Position numbers and translations under genes: made by a program
The notes under the pieces: generated by a model
Told to the model about the DNA's origin: nothing
What the model saw: the letters and a program-made list of their open reading frames with translations, nothing else
The model's database searches: none
Shown: positions 1 to 7,362 of the stretch, piece after piece
Layout of the letters: each line of letters starts with the position of its first letter
Numbering within the stretch: position 1 is the first letter of the stretch
Assembly: GCA_002347965.1 (NCBI GenBank)
Contig: DDYN01000001.1
Span: 1 to 46,268 of the forward strand
Reading direction: 5' to 3'
DNA length: 46,268 nt
From: UBA2233 sp002347965 [NCBI: Nitrospirae bacterium UBA2233]
GTDB lineage: Bacteria; UBA2233

Positions 1-290
1 TTTCCTCTCGCTGGATATTACATTATGATAACTTATTAAGTCCATGAGGCACCCTTATCACAGGTGCCAGCACAGGATCAATTACCTAATTTTAAAATAT
101 ACCTTCCCCCCCTCGTAGTCAATTCGAGCGCCTTCGCGCTACCTTCCAAAAAACTCTCCCGTTCTAAAAAAAATGCGGGACTTTAAGGCTTGGACCAAGC
201 GAGACCTTGATTTTTCGTCTTGAACAGTGTCAAATGATGGTTAAAGAATCCGAATTGATTTTCCTAATAGGAATCGGCGGGAGGGCTCTC

Positions 291-746
291 ATGGTTTACG
301 TCAGGGATATTCTTAGAAAAAAAGGGAGCGACGTGCGGTCTGTTTCGCCTCGGGCGACAGTCCTTGAGGCGCTCGAAGTCATGGCGGAACATAACGTCGG
401 TGCAGTCTTGGTTTTAGACGAGGGCAAGCTGGCAGGGGTTTTTTCTGAAAGAGACTATGCCCGCAAGGTGATCTTGCAAGGGCGAGCATCGAAGGACACC
501 CTCGTGAGCGAGCTGATGGAAGGGGAGGTTTTCTGCGTGGGCTTAAGCGATGACATCAACACCTGTATGGCGATCATGACGCTTCAAAGAATCCGGCATT
601 TGCCCGTCCTGGATGAGGGCGGTGTTGTCGGGGTCGTAAGCATAGGCGACGTGGTAAAAGAAACCATTTCAGACCAAAAATTTACCATCCGGGAGCTAAA
701 AAAATACATCACTGGAAGCCACGGCCAGGAGGTTGAAGCAGATTAG
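291..746 (+). CDS. Tandem CBS-domain protein (probable adenosyl-ligand sensor)
   Basis: The 151-residue protein is almost entirely two CBS domains, roughly residues 8-65 and 75-130. The first carries VLVLDEGKLAGVFSERDYAR and the second LPVLDEGGVVGVVSIGDVV, both typical CBS strand-helix ends. Stand-alone CBS pairs bind adenosine nucleotides and regulate partner proteins; the partner here is unknown. I chose the ATG at 291 because GGGAGGG lies just upstream and the CBS fold starts at once. An in-frame start at 207 would add 28 residues of unlikely sequence. It has no signal peptide, so it should be cytosolic. A hairpin terminator follows, so it looks monocistronic. Confidence 0.85.
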   Translation: MVYVRDILRKKGSDVRSVSPRATVLEALEVMAEHNVGAVLVLDEGKLAGVFSERDYARKVILQGRASKDTLVSELMEGEVFCVGLSDDINTCMAIMTLQRIRHLPVLDEGGVVGVVSIGDVVKETISDQKFTIRELKKYITGSHGQEVEAD

Positions 747-773
747 GGGGATGTACCTTACCTCCTAGTAAAC

Positions 774-795
774 AGCCGGAAGCCGGCTTTTCTTA
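774..795 (+). terminator. Rho-independent terminator after the CBS gene
   Basis: AGCCGG and CCGGCT form a 6-bp perfect stem with a 3-nt loop, followed by TTTTCTT. It lies 28 nt after the CBS stop codon. Confidence 0.6.
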
Positions 796-941
796 CCGCT
801 TAACCTTCAGCCTCTTTCCGGCGAGCACTCCGACCGTTGCCACGCCGTTTTTTATTGTTTTATTCCTATCCGTGTACCTAGCGAGTGCTTGAGGGCCGAT
901 TCAGTAAGCATGCAAGCACCCCTCCCTGAAATACCGGCTGC

Positions 942-1409
942 TCAACGCGTCCTAGCCAGCTTAAAGGTTGTCTCGTTGCAGAAGGAAGACCCATCGGCTA
1001 AATCCACGGCCCTCGCCACGACCCGGTACAAGCCAGGAGCGGCTTGCCTGCCCGATGGGGTCTCTCTTAAGTCCCATTTGACCCCAAAAGGTTCTGTTAA
1101 ATTGGCCAACAAAATATTGATCTCCCACACGTTCGTCGAGCCCTTGAGGATCATGACATCCAGCTCGGCCCGGCCGTCGAAACGATGCACCGGAGAAATG
1201 AGGATGCTCGCAGGGGCCGAGCTGACCGTGTCTGGAACTTCCAGTTTGATGCCAGCCCCGTCCTCGTAATCCAGACAGGCTCCTTCTTGAAAAGCAAGGC
1301 CTGTAGCCGGCAAGTTCGCGGCAATCAAAAGCAAGCCGATCGCTCGTTGGGCCACCAAAGCAGCCCCCTTGAGCCAAAAATTCCAAGCTTGACTATCTTT
1401 TTCGGCCAT
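942..1409 (-). CDS. Secreted or membrane-anchored hypothetical protein with FlgD-like Ig fold
   Basis: The protein has 155 residues. Residues about 12-39 form a hydrophobic export segment ending LPATGLAF, so the rest is probably periplasmic. The C-terminal half contains VKWDLRETPSGRQAAPGLYR, which resembles the strand pattern of FlgD-like Ig domains (W-D...G....APG.Y). Two cysteines in the mature part (GACLD and SSFCN) could pair as a disulfide. AGGAGGG precedes the ATG. I do not recognise a specific family and assign no function. It is transcribed toward the CBS gene. Confidence 0.6.
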   Translation of the reverse strand: MAEKDSQAWNFWLKGAALVAQRAIGLLLIAANLPATGLAFQEGACLDYEDGAGIKLEVPDTVSSAPASILISPVHRFDGRAELDVMILKGSTNVWEINILLANLTEPFGVKWDLRETPSGRQAAPGLYRVVARAVDLADGSSFCNETTFKLARTR

Positions 1410-1504
1410 TCCAGACCCTCCTGTTGTGATTGACGTCCTTAACCCCTACCTTTACCAAAACCTCTACGGTGAGGAGCTTAGTCAGGGCAGGCAAAGCGCT
1501 CGCG

Positions 1505-2413
1505 TTACGGGGCGAACTCTATCTTGTACAGGCGCTGCCATGCAACAAGGCCCGCATCCTGCACGGGAAAAATGAGCCCAGGTGTATCCCCATCATTTTT
1601 GTGGGCATGCCAAAGCCAAGAGGGCGTCGTGAAGGCCATGCCCGGTTCCCAGCGGACCGCCTCGGCGTTCTGGACGGCCCCGTCTTCTTCTAGCGCGTCT
1701 CCAACGAGCGTGGAGACAGCCGCCCCCTCCACCGCCAAGTCCAGGGCGACAGAGGTGTGGCGGTGGGGCCTTTGGAGATGATGGGGCGGCACCTCGTTGA
1801 TGAGCGACCAAAGGATGGGCGAAAGTGACTTGGTCGAGCGAAACTCGGGATGGACGGGGATCACGCCGTTTCGGTTCCGCTTGAGCGCGCCTTCTTCTTT
1901 GAGCACCCGCTCGAGCGCTTGGCGCATGTCGCGCCCGCTCATGAACACGGGCCGAAAACGGCCTTCCCCCGGCCTTACCCCAAGCCATGCAAGCAAGGGG
2001 GCGTCGTGTACCCAGTACAAGACGCCCCCAGCCTCCGCACGATGCTCAAGCCTTTTTCCCCCGGGCAAAACGAACGCATCGCCCTTTTCCCAGGCAACCG
2101 TACCGAACGGGGTTTCCGTCGTTCCTTGCCCTTCCACGACGAAGAACAGCTCGGAGGAGGCCTCCGTAAGCGTGGGCAGCATAGAGCCCGGGGCAACAAC
2201 GGCGAAGTTTACTAAAAGGCACGGGGAAGTCGCAGGGAAGGGCGACCCTAATGGCTTGCTTAGATCGAACGTTTCTACTCTGCTCGGGGCGTCCGGTGCA
2301 AACGGGCCAAACGTAGCAAGCGGCATCTTTGGCAGACGGGCGACGACGGCCTTTGTGTATTCCATCAAGTCCGGAGCAACCAAGCTGTTGTGGTAAAAGT
2401 CTTGGAGCTGCAT
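1505..2413 (-). CDS. Bicupin, gentisate 1,2-dioxygenase-like
   Basis: The 302-residue protein has two cupin barrels. The N-terminal one includes ELFFVVEGQGTTETPFGTVAW and GDAFVLPGG. The C-terminal one has HRHTSVALDLAVEG and GMAFTTPSWLWHAH, with histidines placed as in metal-binding cupin motifs. This two-cupin layout fits the gentisate/1-hydroxy-2-naphthoate dioxygenase family, Fe(II) enzymes that cleave hydroxylated aromatic rings. It is somewhat shorter than the usual 340-370 residues, and no other aromatic-degradation genes are nearby, so the substrate is uncertain. It is transcribed divergently from maoC/fabG. Confidence 0.7.
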   Translation of the reverse strand: MQLQDFYHNSLVAPDLMEYTKAVVARLPKMPLATFGPFAPDAPSRVETFDLSKPLGSPFPATSPCLLVNFAVVAPGSMLPTLTEASSELFFVVEGQGTTETPFGTVAWEKGDAFVLPGGKRLEHRAEAGGVLYWVHDAPLLAWLGVRPGEGRFRPVFMSGRDMRQALERVLKEEGALKRNRNGVIPVHPEFRSTKSLSPILWSLINEVPPHHLQRPHRHTSVALDLAVEGAAVSTLVGDALEEDGAVQNAEAVRWEPGMAFTTPSWLWHAHKNDGDTPGLIFPVQDAGLVAWQRLYKIEFAP

Positions 2414-2540
2414 AATTTAGGGCCTCTCTTGATACGATACTCTACAAAGATAAGCATAATACTCTTGTATCTATTTCGTAAAGGCCGCGTGTTTTAACCG
2501 CCGTTGCGTAATATCGTTAAAAAACCTCCCCTCCTGTATT

Positions 2541-2568
2541 TTTTGAAAAAGACAACGAGTGCTACAAT
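2541..2568 (+). promoter_or_regulatory. Putative sigma-70 promoter for maoC-fabG
   Basis: An extended -10 element, TGC followed by TACAAT (2563-2568), has a weak T-rich -35 (TTTTGA, 2541-2546) with 16-nt spacing. It lies 45 nt upstream of the MaoC start. Confidence 0.45.
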
Positions 2569-2613
2569 ATAGCAGCATAATGGCTTTCTTGATGGAAGAA
2601 AGAGGTTCTAAGT

Positions 2614-3069
2614 ATGGGACTATACTTTGAAGAGTTTCACGAAGGCGACGTGTTCACGACCAACCAACGAACGATCGCCGAGGCCGACGTAGTCTTGTTC
2701 GCTGGGCTCTCGGGCGATTACAACGCGTTGCACACTTCCGAGCCGGACGCCCGGTCTACCGTCCACGGCGGCAGGATCGCTCACGGACTTCTCGTCCTTT
2801 CGATCGCGACGGGGCTTATGCACCCTTTAGGCCTTCTCGATACGACGGCCGTCGCATTCCTGGGAATCGAGGGCTGGAAATTCCTGAAGGCCGTTAAGCC
2901 CGGAGACACCCTCAGGGCCGAGGTGCGTATCGTCAAGAAGAAAGAGAGTCACTCAAGGCCGGATACCGGTATTCTATTCAGAGAGGTGACGGTTCTCAAT
3001 CAGGAAAACGAGCCTGTCCAAGGGGGCACGTTCGTCACGATGGTCAAGAAACGCCCGGCGAAGGAGTAA
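2614..3069 (+). CDS. MaoC-like (R)-specific enoyl-CoA hydratase
   Basis: The 151-residue protein is a single hot-dog domain. The hydratase-2 motif is present as LSGDYNALH (about residues 32-40), with the catalytic Asp35 and His40 conserved, followed by RIAHGLL. Family members hydrate trans-2-enoyl-CoA to (R)-3-hydroxyacyl-CoA, in polyester precursor supply or fatty-acid metabolism. The stop lies 3 nt before the FabG-like reductase start, so the two are probably one transcript. The pair could interconvert enoyl-, 3-hydroxy- and 3-ketoacyl thioesters. Confidence 0.85.
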   Translation: MGLYFEEFHEGDVFTTNQRTIAEADVVLFAGLSGDYNALHTSEPDARSTVHGGRIAHGLLVLSIATGLMHPLGLLDTTAVAFLGIEGWKFLKAVKPGDTLRAEVRIVKKKESHSRPDTGILFREVTVLNQENEPVQGGTFVTMVKKRPAKE

Positions 3070-3072
3070 AGC

Positions 3073-3840
3073 ATGAGACTAGCCAACAAAACCGCGGTCA
3101 TTACCGGTGCGGGCAGGGGCCTTGGCGAGGCGTTCGCCATGAAGCTCGCGCAAGAGGGAGCGGATGTCCTGGCCTCCGATATTGACCTTGGCGCGGCAGA
3201 GCGCGTGGCCGATGCCATCTCCGGCCTGGGCAGGAAAGGGCTTGCCTTCCAAGCCGACGTGCGGAACAAACAAGGCGTCCAGGCGATGGCCGCCTACGCG
3301 ATCCAGGAACTCGGCAAGGTGGACATTCTCGTGAACAACGCCGGGACGTTCCGGGACAACCTGCTCGAGAACATCTCCGAGGAAGACTGGGACCTTGTCC
3401 TGGATACCAACTTAAAGGGCGCTTTCCTCTGCTCCCAGGCGTTTGCCCCTCACATGAAGGCGCGAAGGTACGGTAAGATCGTCAACATCTCCTCGAGGGC
3501 CTTTATGGGCAACGTCGGACAGGCCAACTACTCGGCCTCGAAGGGCGGGGTCGTGAGCCTTACGAGAACGCTCGGGCTCGAGCTCGCCCGCTACGGGATC
3601 AACGTCAACTGCGTTGCGCCCGGGCTGATTGATACGGACCTTACCCGAAGGATGAAGCAAGAGATCAAAGAGCTTATGGTCGTATCCACCCCGATCCAGC
3701 GGATCGGCCAGCCCGAAGAGGTCGCCAACGCCGTACTCTTTTTTGCATCCGACGAGGCATCGTTCGTCGTCGGGCAAACGCTTCTGGTGTGCGGGGGCCG
3801 AAGCGTAGGCATGCTGCTGGCAAAGCCAAAAAAGGCCTGA
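3073..3840 (+). CDS. SDR-family 3-oxoacyl-ACP/CoA reductase (FabG-like)
   Basis: The 255-residue protein is a classical short-chain dehydrogenase. It has the TGAGRGLGEA nucleotide-binding loop, the NNAG motif, catalytic Ser in NISSRAF and YSASK with the Tyr/Lys pair. The late GLIDTDLTRRM and C-terminal VVGQTLLVCGG follow the FabG pattern. It should use NAD(P)H to reduce 3-ketoacyl thioesters, or run in reverse. It follows the MaoC hydratase directly. I leave the symbol blank because FabG paralogues are common and this one is not among fatty-acid synthesis genes. Confidence 0.85.
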   Translation: MRLANKTAVITGAGRGLGEAFAMKLAQEGADVLASDIDLGAAERVADAISGLGRKGLAFQADVRNKQGVQAMAAYAIQELGKVDILVNNAGTFRDNLLENISEEDWDLVLDTNLKGAFLCSQAFAPHMKARRYGKIVNISSRAFMGNVGQANYSASKGGVVSLTRTLGLELARYGINVNCVAPGLIDTDLTRRMKQEIKELMVVSTPIQRIGQPEEVANAVLFFASDEASFVVGQTLLVCGGRSVGMLLAKPKKA

Positions 3841-3878
3841 GCCAAGAAGCCCGAGGGTTATGCCTCGAGGCCTTTGGG

Positions 3879-4859
3879 TTACGCGCCTGTTCGCTGGTTT
3901 AACCCCTCAAGCCCGCGAACCACGGCCTCGGCCTCTTGGACGATCCCGTCGATGAGCTCCTTGACGGTTTTGACCCTGGAAATAAGGCCTACGACCTGCC
4001 CCAAGGGAATGAGCCCTTCTTCAACTTCGCCCCCCTGCCATGCGGTAAGGCTTTTTTCGCCGGCAATCAAAGGGATGAGCTCTTCAAAGGATGCCCCTTT
4101 CTGCTCCATCTCGTACACGCGAATGGCAAGGCTGGTCTTCAAGACCCTCTCCATCGAGCGGATAGAACGCAGGACAGGAACAGTGTCGGTAGCCTGAGCC
4201 CGGACGATGGCCTCTTTGATGTTGTGATGGATTTGGCACTCCTCGGTCGCCATGAACGCCGTCCCCATGATGACACCGGATGCCCCGAGCGCCAGGGCCG
4301 CGACAAGCCCCCTTCCATCGCCTATCCCGCCGCCTGCCAACACGGGGACGTTCAGCGCATCGGCGGCAAGCGGAACCTGAATGAGCGTGGTGGTTTCGTC
4401 CATGGGCGGGGCACCGCCGCACTCATACCCGATGACACCCACGATGTCGGCCCCCAAGCTCTCCGCCTTCTTGGCGTCCTTTATCCTGGCCACCTTGTGG
4501 ATTAGGGTGATACCGCCGTCTTTGATCTGCTTTACGTATTCTTCGGGGCTCCTGCCGGAGGTCTCGATCGCGCGGACCCCTTCTTCGACACAAACCTCGA
4601 TGAGTTCTTGGTTGTTCGGCGGCCTGAGCGCGGGGAACAGGTTAATGTTGACGCCGAAAGGCTTTTTTGTGAGGCTCTTGATCTTCTGGATTTCGCGTTG
4701 AAGGCTTTTCCTGTCGGGAAACATGTTTGAGGCGAGAATGCCCAAACCGCCCGCCTCGGATACGGCGGCAACGAGGGTTGCCTCGGAGACCCACATCATC
4801 CCCCCGCAGAGAATGGGGTGTTCGATCCCGAGCATTTTTGTCGCTTTCGTGTGGAACAT
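3879..4859 (-). CDS. Nitronate monooxygenase / enoyl-reductase-II-like flavoprotein
   Basis: The 326-residue protein is an FMN-dependent TIM barrel of the 2-nitropropane dioxygenase family. It opens with GIEHPILCGGMMWVSE, has IGYECGGAPP in the middle, and carries the phosphate-binding stretch AGGGIGDGRGLVAALALGA and GVIMGTAF. Family members oxidise nitronates or act as FabK-type enoyl reductases. I chose the ATG at 4859 because AAGGAGGTCAGGT sits right before it, although the frame extends 41 codons upstream. It is convergent with the FabG-like gene, with a 38-nt gap. Confidence 0.82.
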   Translation of the reverse strand: MFHTKATKMLGIEHPILCGGMMWVSEATLVAAVSEAGGLGILASNMFPDRKSLQREIQKIKSLTKKPFGVNINLFPALRPPNNQELIEVCVEEGVRAIETSGRSPEEYVKQIKDGGITLIHKVARIKDAKKAESLGADIVGVIGYECGGAPPMDETTTLIQVPLAADALNVPVLAGGGIGDGRGLVAALALGASGVIMGTAFMATEECQIHHNIKEAIVRAQATDTVPVLRSIRSMERVLKTSLAIRVYEMEQKGASFEELIPLIAGEKSLTAWQGGEVEEGLIPLGQVVGLISRVKTVKELIDGIVQEAEAVVRGLEGLNQRTGA

Positions 4860-4990
4860 ACCTGACCTCCTTAACCTTAATCGGTACTCCTGGGCATTCA
4901 TGCAAATATCATACGAAGGAAAACGTCTGAATTTAAGGGGCAGTTCTAATGCTGGCGTGCTAAAAGAGTGGGAACGCGCCATAGGTGCAG

Positions 4991-5163
4991 CTAAGCGGGG
5001 ATAATTATACCACTTTCAGCCCTGCAGTACAATTTCGAGCATTTTGTCGCCTTAAGCGGCACCCGCGAGATGCAGAACTGGCACTCCTTGGTCGGCTGAG
5101 CCTTGGCCGACGCCATTTTTAGGCGGTTTACCCGTTTAGCCAGTGGAACTACAACAAAAGGCT
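4991..5163 (-). pseudogene. Remnant of an MscL C-terminal zinc-ribbon tail
   Basis: One minus-strand frame reads PFVVVPLAKRVNRLK, then PTKECQFCISRVPLKATKC. This resembles the end of the second membrane helix plus the cytoplasmic tail of large-conductance mechanosensitive channels that end in a CPFC...IP.KATRC..C ribbon. The terminal CxxC is disrupted (KCSKLYC). Neither the first transmembrane helix nor the channel body appears upstream in any frame. A good promoter for the adjacent flavoprotein overlaps the end of this stretch. I read it as a decayed gene fragment, from memory of the family. Confidence 0.45.
5004..5032 (-). promoter_or_regulatory. Promoter for the nitronate monooxygenase gene
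   Basis: On the minus strand TTGTAC (5027-5032) is followed after 17 nt by a perfect TATAAT (5004-5009), preceded by TGG, an extended -10. It lies about 145 nt upstream of the chosen start. Confidence 0.6.
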
Positions 5164-5577
5164 TCCTGCCGCGTAGAGGGCATCCATGCCCCCGCAGCGA
5201 TGAAAGCAGGCAGCCGTCTTTTGGCCTAACAGGCGCTGCATCTTGACCTTGCTCACGAGGTCGTTGGTGCTCCGGCGTATACGGGCGAACCGGACATTTC
5301 GGCAAGGCCGTGCCGTAAAATTAATGCTATCATGTTTTATGGTACGACATTTTTTGATGTCGATCAGGGGCCACGATGAGGATAGTAACGCCCAAAAACG
5401 CGAAACTCAAGACGGGGTCTCGATCGTATGTCTGCTGTCTATGCGCAAGCATAGCTAGAATTTGGGCACCGAAGGCAAAACGTTTCCATTTTGAAGAATG
5501 CCTTTTTATCCCTTGCTTTTGGTTGTGCTTTTGACGTACGCTATCTTCCAAGCGTGCATACCTAATGGAGGGTCCGG
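5164..5577. other. Gene-poor stretch upstream of the GMC oxidoreductase
   Basis: I see no convincing gene here. Short open frames exist on both strands, but none has a ribosome-binding site and a recognisable domain. On the minus strand the frame upstream of the mscL remnant is broken by stops, consistent with decayed DNA. The last 14 nt contain the GGAGGG site of the GMC gene. Confidence 0.5.
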
Positions 5578-6969
5578 ATGGCGGACTTCGATTGTGCGAT
5601 CATAGGCTCCGGGACGGCGGGAGGGGTGCTTGCCCACTTTCTCACGGAAGGCGGGCTCAAGTGCCTGCTGCTTGAAGCAGGGCAGGAGTATAACGTCCAA
5701 ACCTATCCCGATAGCGAGTTGGAGGGGACCTCCGAGCTGTACTGGAACGGGGGGATGGACTTAAGCCAAGACGGCCGCCTCGTGCTTTTAAGGGCCAAGT
5801 GCGTGGGCGGAGGCTCGGTTATCAACCAATGCCTTCTGGACAGGTTCGACCAGCCCGCTTTTTCAACCTGGAAGAACGCTAGCGGGGTGTCTTTCTTTAG
5901 CGAAGAGGCCATGGCCCCGCATTACGAGTCTATTGAATCCAAGCTTTCCATTCAAAAAATTCCACGGGAGCACTTCAACAAGAACGCCGAGATCTTTGTC
6001 CGTGGGTTCGAAGCGTTGGGGTTTGGCTGGATGCCGCTAACGCGAGGTCAGACAGACTGTGCCCTGGAGCTGGGCAACGACTGTATCGGATGCCTGAACG
6101 GCTGCCATCGAGACTCCAAGCAGAGCATCCCAGTAGTCTTCCTCCCCAAAGCTACGGGAAGGGGGCTCGAAGTACGCCCCGGCTGTTTCGTGGAACGGGT
6201 GGTTCCAGAAGAACCACAGGTTCGTTTGCTGACCAAAGGCCAAGGGGGGCGCGCAGAGATCACGGCGAAGGCCTGCGTCCTGGCAGCGGGCGCATTGGGG
6301 AGTACCCAGCTTCTCTTGGCCTCAGGGCTTAAAAAAGACCTTCCTTACCTCGGACAGGGGTTCTTCTGCCATCCCCAGACGATGATCTTTGGGGCCTTCG
6401 AAGAGGACGTGTGCGCCTTTAGGGGGGCCTTTCAAGCCGCAAAGTCCTCGGATGCCCGCCTTCGGGCTATGGGGCTGAAGTTCGAGAACGTCTTTGCCCC
6501 GCCCGCTTCCATTGCCATGCTTATCCCAGGGTTCGGAAAAAAACATCAAGGCTGGATGCGCCGCTTCAAAAAGCTTGCCTGCATGGAGGTGGCCATCCAA
6601 GACAAGAGCGCAGGCAGGCTCGAGCTCAAAAAAGACGGTACGCTAAGCATTTTCAAGACGCTCGACCAAAGAGACAAAAAAAGGCTGGAAGAAGGCAAGA
6701 GCATCGCAAAAAGGGCGCTTATTGCTGGCGGGGCCAAGGAGGTTTTTGCCTCTAAGCTCGTCCTTGGGCTGCATTTGATGGGGGGGTGCGCCATGGGCCG
6801 GGATCGGTCCAGGTCTGTCGTTGACGAGCAATTCCGGGTCAACGGGGTTCAAAACCTCTTTATCGCCGACTCGAGCATCTTTCCGGCCGCTCCCGGGATC
6901 AACCCCGCACTCACGATCATGGCGCTCGCCCACAGGGCGAGCCAAACGTTGCTCGAAAAGAGGGTTTAG
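5578..6969 (+). CDS. GMC-family FAD oxidoreductase
   Basis: The 463-residue protein starts with the FAD-binding Rossmann motif CAIIGSGTAGG and has LLLEAG at the end of the second strand. Midway lies CIGCLNGCHRDSKQS, the cysteine-rich segment common in alcohol- and sterol-oxidising GMC enzymes. The C-terminus has GLHLMGGCAMG, IADSSIFPAAPGINP and TIMALA, which hold the catalytic His region and the substrate-binding end. It should oxidise an alcohol, with FAD as cofactor. AATGGAGGG precedes the ATG. It has no signal peptide. It opens a five-gene run with gaps of 3-13 nt. Confidence 0.85.
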   Translation: MADFDCAIIGSGTAGGVLAHFLTEGGLKCLLLEAGQEYNVQTYPDSELEGTSELYWNGGMDLSQDGRLVLLRAKCVGGGSVINQCLLDRFDQPAFSTWKNASGVSFFSEEAMAPHYESIESKLSIQKIPREHFNKNAEIFVRGFEALGFGWMPLTRGQTDCALELGNDCIGCLNGCHRDSKQSIPVVFLPKATGRGLEVRPGCFVERVVPEEPQVRLLTKGQGGRAEITAKACVLAAGALGSTQLLLASGLKKDLPYLGQGFFCHPQTMIFGAFEEDVCAFRGAFQAAKSSDARLRAMGLKFENVFAPPASIAMLIPGFGKKHQGWMRRFKKLACMEVAIQDKSAGRLELKKDGTLSIFKTLDQRDKKRLEEGKSIAKRALIAGGAKEVFASKLVLGLHLMGGCAMGRDRSRSVVDEQFRVNGVQNLFIADSSIFPAAPGINPALTIMALAHRASQTLLEKRV

Positions 6970-6975
6970 TAAGAC

Positions 6976-7359
6976 ATGGCAGGCGGCATGCTGTCAAACA
7001 GGGAGCTTAAGGGCCTTGTAAAGTTGGGGGAGGCGCTTATTCCAAAGAATTCTCCGTTCCCATCGTTTAGCGAGACGGGCTGCGTCGCGCTTGCGGACAT
7101 AGCTCTCAAGGGCCTCCCATCCAAGGACCTGCGCGACCTTAAGGCCTTCCTTCGGGTTGTTTCCTTCTTCCACAAAGGGTTGGTTCTTTTGGCGCTAAAA
7201 CTCTTGGAGGCCGCTCCCGTCGCGGACCTGCGAAAAGCCAGCCTAGGAGTCAAGGCCTTGGCGATGTCGTTGTACTACTCCGGCAAAGCCTCCCCGGGGT
7301 ATAGGGGGCCAAGCCCCTTAGAGCTCATCGGCTACCGGATCAACCGCGTTCCACTCTAG
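6976..7359 (+). CDS. Small partner protein of the GMC oxidoreductase (gluconate-dehydrogenase subunit-3-like)
   Basis: The 127-residue protein begins LSNRELKGLVKLGEALIPK. That resembles the start of gluconate 2-dehydrogenase subunit 3 and the N-terminal extension of long-chain alcohol oxidases (L...E...L..L..A.IP). It ends with GYRGPSPLELIGY, a G-Y-x-GP motif seen at the end of such small subunits. I infer that it binds or helps fold the GMC flavoprotein, whose stop is 6 nt upstream. It has no visible Tat or Sec signal. The assignment rests on short motifs and position. Confidence 0.6.
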   Translation: MAGGMLSNRELKGLVKLGEALIPKNSPFPSFSETGCVALADIALKGLPSKDLRDLKAFLRVVSFFHKGLVLLALKLLEAAPVADLRKASLGVKALAMSLYYSGKASPGYRGPSPLELIGYRINRVPL

Positions 7360-7362
7360 ACC

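Noticed and set aside
786-900. Short minus-strand frame ending GVATVGVLAGKRLKVKR
   Set aside because: The frame has no start after an upstream stop and no family match. Chance is likely.
3841-3878. Terminator between fabG-like and nitronate monooxygenase genes
   Set aside because: Only a 5-bp stem (CGAGG/CCTCG) without a T-run.
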